A stretch of DNA of 64,000 bases, from assembly GCF_023612255.1 (NCBI RefSeq), contig NZ_CP063231.1, positions 354,001-418,000 of the forward strand. The letters run 5' to 3'. Source of the stretch: Luteibacter flocculans. Its GTDB lineage: Bacteria > Pseudomonadota > Gammaproteobacteria > Xanthomonadales > Rhodanobacteraceae. Numbering within the stretch: the first letter of the stretch is position 1; each line of letters begins with the position of its first letter. The position numbers and the translations under genes were made by a program. Shown here piece by piece: positions 27,262 to 36,009 of the stretch. Below the pieces are notes generated by a model. It did not search any database, was not told the DNA's origin, and saw nothing but the letters and a program-made list of their open reading frames with translations.

Positions 27262-28152
27262 TCAGCGCACCAGCGACGCCAGATCGTCCAGGGCGGGAGC
27301 CGCCCCGCGCAGGGCCGAGAGGTTGGCCCGGCAGTCGGCCAGCGGAGCGAAACCCAGCACGGCTTCCGGCGAAGGCAGCACGGTTTCCCGGCTGACCCGG
27401 CCCAGCGGCGTGACCTGTTCGGTCCAGTGGATGAGTTCCATGGCGCCGGTGAAGTCCTCCACGAGCGCGGTGCAGTGCTCGACCCAGTCGCCGTCGTTCA
27501 GGTAGAGCACGCCGTCCATCGGGCGGACGTGACCGAAGTGGATGTGTCCGCAGATGTGCCCGTCGAAGCCGCGCTCGCGCGCGTCGTTCGCCACGCGTTG
27601 TTCGTAGCCGCGGATGTATTCCAGCGCCGCGCCGACATGCGACTTCAGGATGATCGACAGCGGCAGATAGGGCAGTTCGAGGCGCGAGCGCACCGCATGC
27701 ACGCGACGGTTTGCCCAGCAGATGAAGCGGTGCAGCGTGTCGCCGAGCCACGAGATCCAGCGCCGGCCGACGTGCTCGGGATCGAATTCGTCGCCGTGGC
27801 TCACACGATAGCGCCGACCGTCCGCGCCCTCGTGGATGGCGTCCAGTTCCACTCGGATGCCCGCGAGGCTGGAGCCGGCCAGGCCGCGTAACTGGTAGTC
27901 GTGGTTGCCGGGCAGGTAGATCACCTCCACCCCACGCGCGGCGATGGCGACCAGTTCGGCGATCACTGCGGTGTGATCCGCATGCCACCAGTGGCGCTTA
28001 CCGAGCGCTTCCAGATCGACGATGTCGCCGACGAGGTAGAGGCGCTCGCAGTCGAGGCTGCGAAGGAAATCGAGCAGATAGGCCGCCTTGCAGTCAGGCG
28101 TACCGAGGTGCACGTCGGAGATGAAGGCGCTGCGGCAGGTGAGCTTCGCCAT
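27262..28152 (-). CDS. Calcineurin-like metallophosphoesterase, LpxH-like
   Basis: A 296-residue dinuclear metal phosphoesterase. Metal-binding motifs: SDVHLG (12-17), VGDIVD, GNHD and GHIHFG, with SHGDEFD in between. It resembles the UDP-2,3-diacylglucosamine diphosphatase group (LpxH/LpxH2), which acts at the inner membrane in lipid A synthesis, and the central hydrophobic-basic region FICWANRRVHAVRSRLELPY could touch the membrane. Whether it is the main lipid A enzyme or a paralogue cannot be told. It is on the same strand as its neighbours but separated by about 100 bases on each side. Confidence 0.8.
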   Translation of the reverse strand: MAKLTCRSAFISDVHLGTPDCKAAYLLDFLRSLDCERLYLVGDIVDLEALGKRHWWHADHTAVIAELVAIAARGVEVIYLPGNHDYQLRGLAGSSLAGIRVELDAIHEGADGRRYRVSHGDEFDPEHVGRRWISWLGDTLHRFICWANRRVHAVRSRLELPYLPLSIILKSHVGAALEYIRGYEQRVANDARERGFDGHICGHIHFGHVRPMDGVLYLNDGDWVEHCTALVEDFTGAMELIHWTEQVTPLGRVSRETVLPSPEAVLGFAPLADCRANLSALRGAAPALDDLASLVR

Positions 28153-28245
28153 GGAAGGTTCCCGGGAGTGGTCCCGGGTCCCCAGTCTCGGGCCATGAGG
28201 TAACCGCCGCGTGGCGAAGGTGTTGCAGCGAGGTTGCGGTGATCG

Positions 28246-28872
28246 CTACGCCGCGTTCGGTGTACCGCGTTCGCGCAGTGCCGCCTCGGCCGCGGGAGCG
28301 ATCAGCGTGACCCACCTGGCGTACTGCGCAGCGGACGGATGCAGCCCGTCATCCACGAGCATGCCGGGGTTTGCCGCGGCGTCGCGCGAGGTCGGCGTGA
28401 CGTCCACCCAGCGCGCATGCGCCCGCAGCGTTTCGTCGCGGGCGATGGCGTTGAAGGTGTCGATCTCGTTCGCGATGGCGGTGCGGTCGCGCCCTTCGGC
28501 GAACGACGTGACGCCCCAGTCGGGAATGGAAACGACCACGACACGGCGCACATCGCCGGCCAGATCGACGGCACGTCGGAGCAAACCAAGGAACCGCTCC
28601 CGGTAGCCCGCCGCGGGGCGTCCGCGATACTGGTCGTTCACGCCGATCAGCAGCGTGACCAGGGCCCAGCCGGGTTTCAGTGCGGCATCATCCATGGCGG
28701 CCGACAACTCGTCGGTGGTCCAGCCGGTGGTTGCGACGATGCGTGGCGCGTCGACCGCGATGCCGTGTTCGCGCAGGCGAGCGACCAGTTGCACAGGCCA
28801 ACGGCCGGCTTCCGTTACGCCTTCACCGATCGTGTAGGAATCGCCGAGGGCGAGAAAACGAACTGGCGCCAC
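28246..28872 (-). CDS. SGNH/GDSL-family hydrolase
   Basis: A 208-residue hydrolase of the SGNH superfamily (esterase, lipase or acylhydrolase). Block I is LGDSYTIGEG with nucleophile Ser12, block III is LIGVNDQYRG, and block V is DDGLHPS with the catalytic Asp and His. No signal peptide is seen, so it is probably cytosolic. The GTG start at 28872 lies next to the stop of the upstream aminotransferase gene (28874), so the two are co-transcribed. The substrate is unknown. Confidence 0.88.
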   Translation of the reverse strand: MAPVRFLALGDSYTIGEGVTEAGRWPVQLVARLREHGIAVDAPRIVATTGWTTDELSAAMDDAALKPGWALVTLLIGVNDQYRGRPAAGYRERFLGLLRRAVDLAGDVRRVVVVSIPDWGVTSFAEGRDRTAIANEIDTFNAIARDETLRAHARWVDVTPTSRDAAANPGMLVDDGLHPSAAQYARWVTLIAPAAEAALRERGTPNAA

Positions 28873-28873
28873 C

Positions 28874-30118
28874 TCAGGCCACCGCGCTCGCCGCAGGTTG
28901 CGCCTCGTCCGCCATGCGCGCCAGCACGCGCCCCATTCGCACGAAGACTTCGGCCAGTTGTGCCGGCTCCGGAAGAAGCGTGAGGCGCAGGTGCCGGCTT
29001 GCGGCGAGATTGAAGCTGGTGCCGGGCACTACGAGCACCCCTTCGTCTTCCAGCAGGCGCAGCGCGAAGGCCGTGTCGTCGAATGGGGGCAGGGCGTCGG
29101 CGCGAATCCGCGGGAACGCGTAGATCGCGCCACCCGGTGCGACGACGTCGAGGAACGGACTGGCTGCCACGCTTTCCAGCACGACCCGGCGGGCCTCGTG
29201 CAGGCGGCCACCCGGCGAGGTCAAGGCACCGATGGTGGGGGCGTCGAGCAGTGCCGGGCGGACGGCCCACTGTGCCGTGACGTTAGCGCAGAGGCGCAGT
29301 GCCGCGAGCAGTTGCAAGGCATCGCGATAGGCGGCGGTGCGCTTCGGATCGCCCGACAGGCTCATCCAGCCGACCCGATAGCCGCAGGCGCGATGCACCT
29401 TGGACAGGCCGCCGAAGCTGACACAGGGGTGGTCGCCCGCGACCGCCGCGAGGGGCTGAAATGGCGTGCCGTCGTACAGAATCTCGTCGTAGATCTCGTC
29501 GCAGAGCAGCAGCAGGCCGTGTCGCCGCGCCACCTCCACGATGCGCTCCAGCAGCGCCTTCGGATAGACGGCACCCGTGGGATTGTTCGGATTGATCAGC
29601 ACGAGCGCACGCGTGCGCGGCCCGATCAGCGCGTCGATCTCGTCTGGATCGGGCAGGTGGCCGTTCTCGGCGAGGCAGCGGTAATAGCGCGGGTTGCCAT
29701 CGTTGAGGATGGTGGCCGCGCTCCACAGCGGGTAGTCGGGGCTCGGCAGCAACACTTCATCGCCCGGCTGGAGCAGGGCACGCAGCGAAATGTCGATGAG
29801 TTCGCTGACGCCATTGCCGATGAACACGCGTTCCATTTCGACACCGATCGCACCGCGCGCACGCTGCTGGTCGACGATGGCCTCGCGTGCCTCTTCGAGA
29901 CCCTGCTCGTGCCCGTAGGCCTCGCTGTCCACGAGGTGCGCGCCGATGGCCTCGCGCAGGTGTGGCGGCACGGAAAAGCCGTAGCGACCGGGGTTGCCGA
30001 TGTTGAGCTTGATGATCGGCAGTCCTGCCGCTTCCATCTCGCGCGCGCGCCGGGTCAGGGCGCCACGGATCTCGTAACGCACTTCCGCCAGGTGCGCGCT
30101 GGGCTTGATCGAGGACAC
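28874..30118 (-). CDS. alaA: Class I aminotransferase, AlaA-type
   Basis: A 414-residue pyridoxal-phosphate enzyme of fold type I. Lys240 in SFGGLSKVHRACGYRVGW is the Schiff-base lysine; other motifs are KLNIGNPGRYGF, YGHEQGLEEAREAI, LLPSPDYPLWSAA and LINPNNPTGAVYP. The overall pattern matches the glutamate-pyruvate aminotransferase AlaA, making alanine from pyruvate, although related aspartate/tyrosine-type activities cannot be excluded. It is divergent from rsgA across about 118 bases and overlaps no gene; the SGNH hydrolase gene follows directly. Confidence 0.85.
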   Translation of the reverse strand: MSSIKPSAHLAEVRYEIRGALTRRAREMEAAGLPIIKLNIGNPGRYGFSVPPHLREAIGAHLVDSEAYGHEQGLEEAREAIVDQQRARGAIGVEMERVFIGNGVSELIDISLRALLQPGDEVLLPSPDYPLWSAATILNDGNPRYYRCLAENGHLPDPDEIDALIGPRTRALVLINPNNPTGAVYPKALLERIVEVARRHGLLLLCDEIYDEILYDGTPFQPLAAVAGDHPCVSFGGLSKVHRACGYRVGWMSLSGDPKRTAAYRDALQLLAALRLCANVTAQWAVRPALLDAPTIGALTSPGGRLHEARRVVLESVAASPFLDVVAPGGAIYAFPRIRADALPPFDDTAFALRLLEDEGVLVVPGTSFNLAASRHLRLTLLPEPAQLAEVFVRMGRVLARMADEAQPAASAVA

Positions 30119-30236
30119 GTAGACGTCTTCCGAAGGTGCGGCCGGGCCCTTTCCCGGCCGCCGTCACCGGATCGTAACAGCGTCCTTGCGCGCCCGCGAG
30201 GCGGAAAACGGGCGCCGAGAGGGCATAATCGCGCCC

Positions 30237-31292
30237 ATGGAACACTTCTCGGACCTGGCGCGCCTGCGCCATATCGGCTGGCGCGATCCCGCCCTGCCTG
30301 ACGATCCACGCCGCCTCGCGCGCGTGGTCGCGCAGCATCGGGCCGGTTACGAACTGCACGACGGCTCGTCCGCCTTCAATGCGCAGCCCGCGGGGCCCTT
30401 CCTGAAACGCGGTCTCGATCCGTCGCTGCGCCCGGCCGTGGGGGACTTCGTTTTCCTCGACCACGCGAGCCATCCAGTGATCGAAGCGGTGCTGCCGCGA
30501 CGCTCGGTGCTCACGCGTGCCGCGGCCGGCGAACGCTACGAACGGCAGATCATCGCCACCAACATCGACTACGTGCTGGTGCTGACCGGCCTCGACGGCG
30601 ACTTCAACCCCGCCCGCATCGAACGCTACCTCACGCTCGTCGAAGGGTCGGGTGCACGGCCTGTCGTGCTGTTGAGCAAGGCCGACACGGCGGTGGACGT
30701 CGAAGGTGCGGTGGCCGCGCTTACCGAACGCTTGCCCGCCGAAGCGGCTGTGCATGCCATCAATGCCAAGGACCCGGCGACGGTGGGCCTCCTGGCGGCC
30801 TATCTTGGACCGGGCATGAGTGCGGTGCTCGTCGGTTCCTCCGGTGCCGGCAAGTCCACGCTCACGAACACGCTGCTGGGTGAGGAGCGCATGGCCACCG
30901 GCGCCGTGCGCTCGCACGACAGCCGCGGTCGGCATACCACGACGCATCGCGCGCTGCTTCGTCTGCCGACCGGCGGTTGCCTCATCGACACGCCCGGCAT
31001 GCGCGAGCTGAAACTCACGGGCGAGGAAAACCTCGATCTCTTCGCGGACATCGAGGCTCTTGCCGCGCAGTGCCGCTTCGCCGATTGCAGCCACGGCAAC
31101 GAACCGGGTTGCGCGATCCAGGCGGCGCTTGCCTCGGGCGAACTGTCGCCCCAGCGCTGGCGCAACTACCTCAAGCTGCACGACGAGCGCGAAGAGCAGG
31201 CGGCCACGCTCGAAGCGCGCCTGAAGCGCAAGGCCGGGCCGCGGCATACCGGTCGGCCACGCCGCGGGGATTGGTCGCGCGACCCCGATTGA
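30237..31292 (+). CDS. rsgA: Ribosome small-subunit-dependent GTPase
   Basis: A 351-residue circularly permuted GTPase that helps mature the 30S ribosomal subunit. The order is N-terminal OB fold, then G4 (LLSKADT), G1 (GSSGAGKST at 200-208), the switch region (TTTHRALLRL), G3 (IDTPGMREL), and a C-terminal zinc-binding region with CRFADCSHGNEPGC. The permuted G-motif order is diagnostic. The ATG at 30237 is preferred over an in-frame upstream start at 30186 because the N-terminus then fits the family. Confidence 0.93.
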   Translation: MEHFSDLARLRHIGWRDPALPDDPRRLARVVAQHRAGYELHDGSSAFNAQPAGPFLKRGLDPSLRPAVGDFVFLDHASHPVIEAVLPRRSVLTRAAAGERYERQIIATNIDYVLVLTGLDGDFNPARIERYLTLVEGSGARPVVLLSKADTAVDVEGAVAALTERLPAEAAVHAINAKDPATVGLLAAYLGPGMSAVLVGSSGAGKSTLTNTLLGEERMATGAVRSHDSRGRHTTTHRALLRLPTGGCLIDTPGMRELKLTGEENLDLFADIEALAAQCRFADCSHGNEPGCAIQAALASGELSPQRWRNYLKLHDEREEQAATLEARLKRKAGPRHTGRPRRGDWSRDPD

Positions 31293-31411
31293 ACGTTTTC
31301 ATCGTGGAGCGGTCGCTGGGCATTCCTACGCCCAAAGCGTCGTGCGCCGACATACACGGTGAGCGATGGTGACTAGTTTTCCTGCCTCATTCGTAGAGCA
31401 GGGAAATCGTC

Positions 31412-33736
31412 ATGGACATGAAGTCGTATGGGCGCCGCGCGTTGGCCGTCGCGCTTGCGGGGGCACTTGCCGCACCAGCGGTCGCCGCGCCGAGAGCACA
31501 GGAGCTGCTCGTCGAAAACGGCATGGCGCTACTGCTCGACAGCGGTGACGTGGTGCGTACCTCCGGACCACGCACGACGGCGGTGACCGTGGGAGAGCGC
31601 GCAACGCTGGACGCGGAAGGTGTCAGGATCGCCAACGATGGCGCTGGCGTGCGTGGACATCGAAATTACGGCGTGCTTGCGTCGCACGGGGCTGATGTAT
31701 CGCTGCTGGACAGCGATGTCGATCTGCCCGGCACGTGGGGTGTAGGGCTTCAGGCGCAGCGCAACGCGATGTTGAACCTGCGCCGCACCCGCGTGAACCT
31801 CTCGGCCGACAACGGTCTGGGCGTCGCCACGACGTCGGGAAGCTTCGCGCTGCTCGACGAGGTACGGATTCACTCGGCAAGTGGCGGAACGGGCTTGTTG
31901 GTCAGCGACGACGCGTCGCGTCTCATCGCGCAGCGGAGCCGTGTGACGATGCAGGGCGCCGAGGCCATGGCCCTGTCGATCTCCGGTGGCGAGGCGCAGG
32001 TTCGCGAGACGGTGCTGGATGCGCGTGATGGTCGTGCCATCGATACGCGTGCGGGCACGGGCGGTACAGCGCGTGTCGTGCTCGATCGCTCGACGGTGCG
32101 TGGTCGCGTCCAAAGCGGCGATACCGGTCTCTCGTTGGACGCCCGCCGAGGCACGCTCGAAGGCGACATCGTGCGCAGCGGTCCGGCGCCGCTGGACGTC
32201 GCGTTGGCCGAGGGCACGTGGCGAGGCGCCGCAAGTCGCGTGAGTTCGCTGTCCGTCGTGGACGGCACCTGGACGCTCACCCGCGACAGCGACGTCGAGG
32301 CGGTGCGCCTGGAGCAGGCCGGCCAGATCGTTTTCGATCGCTCGGGGGCCGAGTTCCACACCTTGCGCGTGGGTTCGTGGCAGGCCTCGCCGGATGCTGT
32401 CGGCGTCACGCTCGGCGTGCGGCTCGATGCCGGTGGCCCGCTGCAGCGGCAGGCCACCGATCGTCTGCTGGTCCATGGCGATGCCTCAGGTCAGACGCTT
32501 CTTCACGTCACCAACGTCGGCGGCACGGGTGCTTCGACGGCAGGCTGGAATGGCCGCAACGGACCCAAGGACGGCATCAGTCTGGCTCAGGTCTCGGGCA
32601 GCGCGCGCGCCGATACGTTCCGCCTCGCGGGTGGCTATGTCGCGGTCGGTCCGTGGCAGTACCGTCTGCAGGCCTATGAACCGGGGCGCAGCGACGCGGC
32701 GCAGCGTGTGGTCGAGGGCGAGGGGAAGGGTTACTGGGATTACCGCCTGCAGAGTGCGCATGTCGAAGCACGTAGCCGAAGTGGCGGCTCGCGTGCGGCG
32801 CTCGCGCCGCAGGTGCCGACGTATCTGGTACTCCCGCATGCACTGTTCGGTTACGGCCAGGCGTCGCTTGACGCAGTGCAGGCGGAACGGACGAATGGAT
32901 CGCGCGATCCCGCATGGCATGTTCGCGCATTCGGCGGCGACGTCGCCTACCGCAGCAATCTGCCGTTCGCATCGTATGGCTTCGATTACGAGCGTCGTGA
33001 TAGCGGCTTGCAGGTCGGCGGCGATCTTCTGGTGCTTGGCTCTGCCGACGCGACGCTACGCATGGGTATGACGGCCTCGCTCGGCAACACGCACGTATCG
33101 CCCCGTGCGCAAGACGGCACGAGCACCGCTCACGCCAATGCACGCGGCCTGGCTTGGCATTCGGTGCTGGCGACGGAAAGCGGCTGGTCGTTCGCATCGA
33201 GCTACGCGCTTACCCACTACCGCATCGACGTACGTACGCCATCGCGGGGCGAGGTGTTGCCGCGCCTGCGCGCGAACGCCAGCGATGCGAGCCTCGCCAT
33301 GGCCTATGGCTGGCAACCGACCAAGCGAATGCGCGTCGAACCCGGGGCTGCGTTGCTCTGGCAGCGTCTGCGTTTCACGCGCGCCATGGATCACGACGGC
33401 ATCGACGTGATGGCGGGTTCGCCGGAGCGTCTGACGGCACGCTTCGGTGCGCGGGTGTCCCTGGCATTCGAACCGAAGGGAAACACGTTGCACGCGTGGT
33501 CGCCGTATGCGGACCTGCGCTACGCGACCACGCACGATGCACGACGCACGCTGCGGCTTTCGGACGAGCCCCTTAGCACCGGGCGCTCGGGGCGCAGCAT
33601 CGACCTCGCCGTCGGCGCTCACTTCGAACTCGGGGCGCGAGTCACGGCGACCGTGGACACGACGGCCCGCATGCGCCGAACCCGCGGCGGGGAGTCCGGG
33701 AGCACGGCTCGGCTTGGCGTGACCGTCGCGCTGTGA
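31412..33736 (+). CDS. Autotransporter (type V secretion) with pertactin-like passenger
   Basis: A 774-residue exported protein. The N-terminus is a signal peptide (RRALAVALAGALAAPAVAA). Residues about 30-460 are a repetitive beta-helix rich in Gly, Ser and Asp, with the pertactin-type segment VDGTWTLTRDSDVEAVRLEQ and FRLAGGYVAVGPWQYRLQAY before the barrel. Residues about 500-774 form the outer-membrane barrel (VLPHALFGYGQASLDAV, WHVRAFGGDVAYRSNLPFA, RFGARVSLAFEP). The last residues, GVTVAL, lack the common C-terminal aromatic. AGGGAA precedes the ATG at 31412; a second ATG at 31418 is possible. Adhesin-like surface function is likely; the ligand is unknown. Confidence 0.88.
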   Translation: MDMKSYGRRALAVALAGALAAPAVAAPRAQELLVENGMALLLDSGDVVRTSGPRTTAVTVGERATLDAEGVRIANDGAGVRGHRNYGVLASHGADVSLLDSDVDLPGTWGVGLQAQRNAMLNLRRTRVNLSADNGLGVATTSGSFALLDEVRIHSASGGTGLLVSDDASRLIAQRSRVTMQGAEAMALSISGGEAQVRETVLDARDGRAIDTRAGTGGTARVVLDRSTVRGRVQSGDTGLSLDARRGTLEGDIVRSGPAPLDVALAEGTWRGAASRVSSLSVVDGTWTLTRDSDVEAVRLEQAGQIVFDRSGAEFHTLRVGSWQASPDAVGVTLGVRLDAGGPLQRQATDRLLVHGDASGQTLLHVTNVGGTGASTAGWNGRNGPKDGISLAQVSGSARADTFRLAGGYVAVGPWQYRLQAYEPGRSDAAQRVVEGEGKGYWDYRLQSAHVEARSRSGGSRAALAPQVPTYLVLPHALFGYGQASLDAVQAERTNGSRDPAWHVRAFGGDVAYRSNLPFASYGFDYERRDSGLQVGGDLLVLGSADATLRMGMTASLGNTHVSPRAQDGTSTAHANARGLAWHSVLATESGWSFASSYALTHYRIDVRTPSRGEVLPRLRANASDASLAMAYGWQPTKRMRVEPGAALLWQRLRFTRAMDHDGIDVMAGSPERLTARFGARVSLAFEPKGNTLHAWSPYADLRYATTHDARRTLRLSDEPLSTGRSGRSIDLAVGAHFELGARVTATVDTTARMRRTRGGESGSTARLGVTVAL

Positions 33737-33758
33737 CATCGCTGGCACAGGAGACCGG

Positions 33759-33829
33759 TACAAGCCGCTTGTAAAGGGTGCTTGACATGACCCCGCGAAC
33801 GGCCTCAGGATGTGTCAAGCGTACTTGAC
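33759..33829. promoter_or_regulatory. Cluster of CTTGAC/CTTGTA half-sites, candidate operator of the XRE operon
   Basis: TACAAG (33759-33764) and CTTGTA (33768-33773) form an inverted repeat. CTTGACA (33781-33787) is inverted with TGTCAAG (33813-33819), and GTCAAG (33814-33819) with CTTGAC (33824-33829) form another close inverted repeat. TTGACA at 33782 is also a perfect -35 hexamer, although no good -10 follows. The cluster lies directly upstream of an operon whose second gene is a helix-turn-helix regulator, so autoregulation is likely. Confidence 0.55.
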
Positions 33830-33852
33830 TCCACCCTCCTGAGGTCGTTCGC

Positions 33853-34254
33853 ATGCGTGCTGTCCACAAGCGTTATCTGCGTGAGTTCTTTCCCGCGATG
33901 TTCGCCTACGTGATCCTGCTGTTGGTTTCCGTCACCTGGCTGAAGACGCTGGAAGGTACCTGGGCCCGAGCCCTCGTCACGATGTTGCCCGTCGTGCCGA
34001 TTGCCTTCGTCATTCGCGCCATGGTGCGCGTGATCCGCGATCAGGACGAATTCGAACGGCGTATCGATCTGGAAGCCATCGCGATCGGCGGTGGTATCGG
34101 CGGCTTCGGCTTTTTCACCTACGGCATGCTGCTGAACGCAAAGGTGCTCCCGCCCCCCTCCGCGGAGTCCGTGGCAATCTGGGTGTTGCCGGTGCTGATG
34201 GGTTGCTTCGGCGTGGCGAAGTGCGCGGTGCGCCGGCATTACCACGCGCAATGA
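33853..34254 (+). CDS. Small integral membrane protein paired with an XRE regulator
   Basis: A 133-residue protein with four hydrophobic segments (MFAYVILLLVSVTWL, ALVTMLPVVPIAFVIRAMV, AIAIGGGIGGFGFFTYGMLL, VAIWVLPVLMGCFGVAKCAV). Its stop overlaps the start of the downstream regulator gene (ATGA), an arrangement seen in many bacteria for a membrane protein plus a YozG/Xre-like regulator. Function is not known; a membrane partner that modulates the regulator is possible. GAGG at 33840-33843 precedes the start. Confidence 0.75.
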   Translation: MRAVHKRYLREFFPAMFAYVILLLVSVTWLKTLEGTWARALVTMLPVVPIAFVIRAMVRVIRDQDEFERRIDLEAIAIGGGIGGFGFFTYGMLLNAKVLPPPSAESVAIWVLPVLMGCFGVAKCAVRRHYHAQ

Positions 34255-34445
34255 ACAACCGGCTACGCGAATTGCGCACGATGCGTGGCTGGTCGCAAGC
34301 GGACCTCGGCGAACAGCTCGACGTGTCACGACAAACGGTCAACGCGGTGGAAACGGGCAAGTACGATCCCAGCCTGCCGCTTGCCTTCAAGATCGCCAGG
34401 CTCTTCGACCTGCCTATCGAAGCCATCTTCATCCCAGGGGAATGA
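34251..34445 (+). CDS. Small XRE-family transcriptional regulator
   Basis: A 64-residue protein that is almost entirely a Cro/C1-type helix-turn-helix: LRELRTMRGWSQADLGEQLD, then VSRQTVNAVETGKYDPSLPL and a short C-terminal end IARLFDLPIEAIFIPGE. It overlaps the membrane protein gene by four bases and is followed after four bases by a peptidase gene, so it sits within an operon of five genes. The inverted CTTGAC repeats before the operon are its probable binding sites. The start at 34251 gives the standard N-terminus for this family. Confidence 0.9.
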   Translation: MNNRLRELRTMRGWSQADLGEQLDVSRQTVNAVETGKYDPSLPLAFKIARLFDLPIEAIFIPGE

Positions 34446-34449
34446 CGGC

Positions 34450-36009
34450 ATGAAATCAGCGCCACGGTTCGCCATCGTAGTGGCGATCGCCGTAGCCGTC
34501 CTGGCTGGACGGCACGCCATGCAATCGCGCGACGGCGGTTCACCCGAGCCACCCACAACGCCCGCCGCGACAAAGCCGGCGCCGCCGCGCGTCTGGCAGG
34601 TCGGTTCCTTGGAACTGAAGCCCTGCGAGTTGGCGCAGCCGCACACGGGTCTGTCCACCGCGGCGTGGTGTACACGGTTCAACGTGCCTGAGGATCGTGC
34701 GCACCCCGAGGGTCGCAAGATCGCGCTCCGCCTCGCCATCGTGCGCAGCAGCGCGCAGGTACCCGCGGCGGACATGGTGGCGTTCATTGCCGGCGGTCCG
34801 GGTCAATCCGCGGCCGAAAGCTATCCGGTGATCGCACCGGCCATGGCACCGTTGCTGGCGCATCGCAACCTGCTTCTGCTCGACCAGCGCGGCACGGGCG
34901 ATTCGCATCCGTTGAGCTGCCGCAACGACGAGCCGGGCGTTCCCGGTGGCGCGGAGGACACGAGCAACTTTGACGCGGCGGCTGTGCGCAAGGAAACGCG
35001 CGCGTGTCTCGATCAGCTTTCGCGCGATGCAGACGTGCGCTTCTACACCACGACGGATGCCGTCGCTGACCTGGAAGACGTGCGCCGTGCGCTGGGCTCC
35101 CCGCAGTTCGACCTGTTCGGTGTCTCCTACGGCACCCGCGTCGCCCAGCAGTACGCCATGCGCCATCCCGAGGGTCTGCGCACGTTGATCCTGGACGGCA
35201 TCGCGCCGAACAGTCTCGTGCTCGGCGAGGACTTCGCGGTGAACCTCGATGCGGCACTCAAGGCGCAGTTCGCACGCTGTTCGGCCAACGCCGCATGTCG
35301 CGAGCGTTTCGGGGATCCCTACCAGACGCTTTACCAGCTGCGCGACGCGCTACGCGCCAATCCGCACAAGGTGAGTTTCCGCGATCCGCAGAACTACGCG
35401 TCGGTGCAGCGCGTGCTCAGCGAATACTCGCTTGCCACGGTGGTGCGCATGTTTGCCTATTCGCCGGAAACGGCGGCGCTGCTCCCGCTGTCGATCGATG
35501 CCGCCGCGCGCGGCGACGTCGGTCCGCTGCTCGGCCAGGCCAAGCTGCTCACCGGCGACCTCGGCGACACGATGGACGGCGGCATGCAGTACTCGGTGAT
35601 CTGTTCGGAGGATGCCGACCTGCTGAGCCCGCGACCGCAGGACAAGGACACGATTCTCGGTGAGGGCATGATCGAGGCATTTCGCGCCGCCTGCTCGGTC
35701 TGGCCGCATGGCGTGCGGCCGGCCAACTTCCACGAGCCGCTCAAAAGCAACGTGCCCGCTCTGCTGATGTCCGGCGAATTCGATCCTGTCACCCCACCGC
35801 GCTATGGCGACGAGGTGCTCAAGGGTCTGCCCAATGGCCGTCATCTCGTCCTGAAGGGGCAGGGCCACAGCGTCGTCACGCGCGGCTGCATGCCGCGGTT
35901 GCTCGATCGCTTCATCGACAAGGCCGACGCCAAGACACTCGATGCGAGTTGCCTGGATCGCCTTGCCCCGCTGCCCGTCTTCGTCGGTTTCAACGGAGCC
36001 ACGCCATGA
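34450..36009 (+). CDS. Alpha/beta hydrolase, S33 peptidase (TAP-like) family
   Basis: A 519-residue exported hydrolase with an N-terminal signal anchor (RFAIVVAIAVAVLAG). The alpha/beta fold shows the oxyanion region FIAGGPGQSA, LLDQRGTGDSHPLSC, the nucleophile Ser226 in FGVSYGTRVAQQYAM, and the C-terminal TAP-type portion with MSGEFDPVTPPRYG (Asp) and GQGHSVV (His). Similar proteins cleave N-terminal residues or tripeptides from short peptides. It probably acts in the periplasm. It is translationally close to the regulator (four bases) and its stop overlaps the ABC ATPase start. Confidence 0.85.
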   Translation: MKSAPRFAIVVAIAVAVLAGRHAMQSRDGGSPEPPTTPAATKPAPPRVWQVGSLELKPCELAQPHTGLSTAAWCTRFNVPEDRAHPEGRKIALRLAIVRSSAQVPAADMVAFIAGGPGQSAAESYPVIAPAMAPLLAHRNLLLLDQRGTGDSHPLSCRNDEPGVPGGAEDTSNFDAAAVRKETRACLDQLSRDADVRFYTTTDAVADLEDVRRALGSPQFDLFGVSYGTRVAQQYAMRHPEGLRTLILDGIAPNSLVLGEDFAVNLDAALKAQFARCSANAACRERFGDPYQTLYQLRDALRANPHKVSFRDPQNYASVQRVLSEYSLATVVRMFAYSPETAALLPLSIDAAARGDVGPLLGQAKLLTGDLGDTMDGGMQYSVICSEDADLLSPRPQDKDTILGEGMIEAFRAACSVWPHGVRPANFHEPLKSNVPALLMSGEFDPVTPPRYGDEVLKGLPNGRHLVLKGQGHSVVTRGCMPRLLDRFIDKADAKTLDASCLDRLAPLPVFVGFNGATP

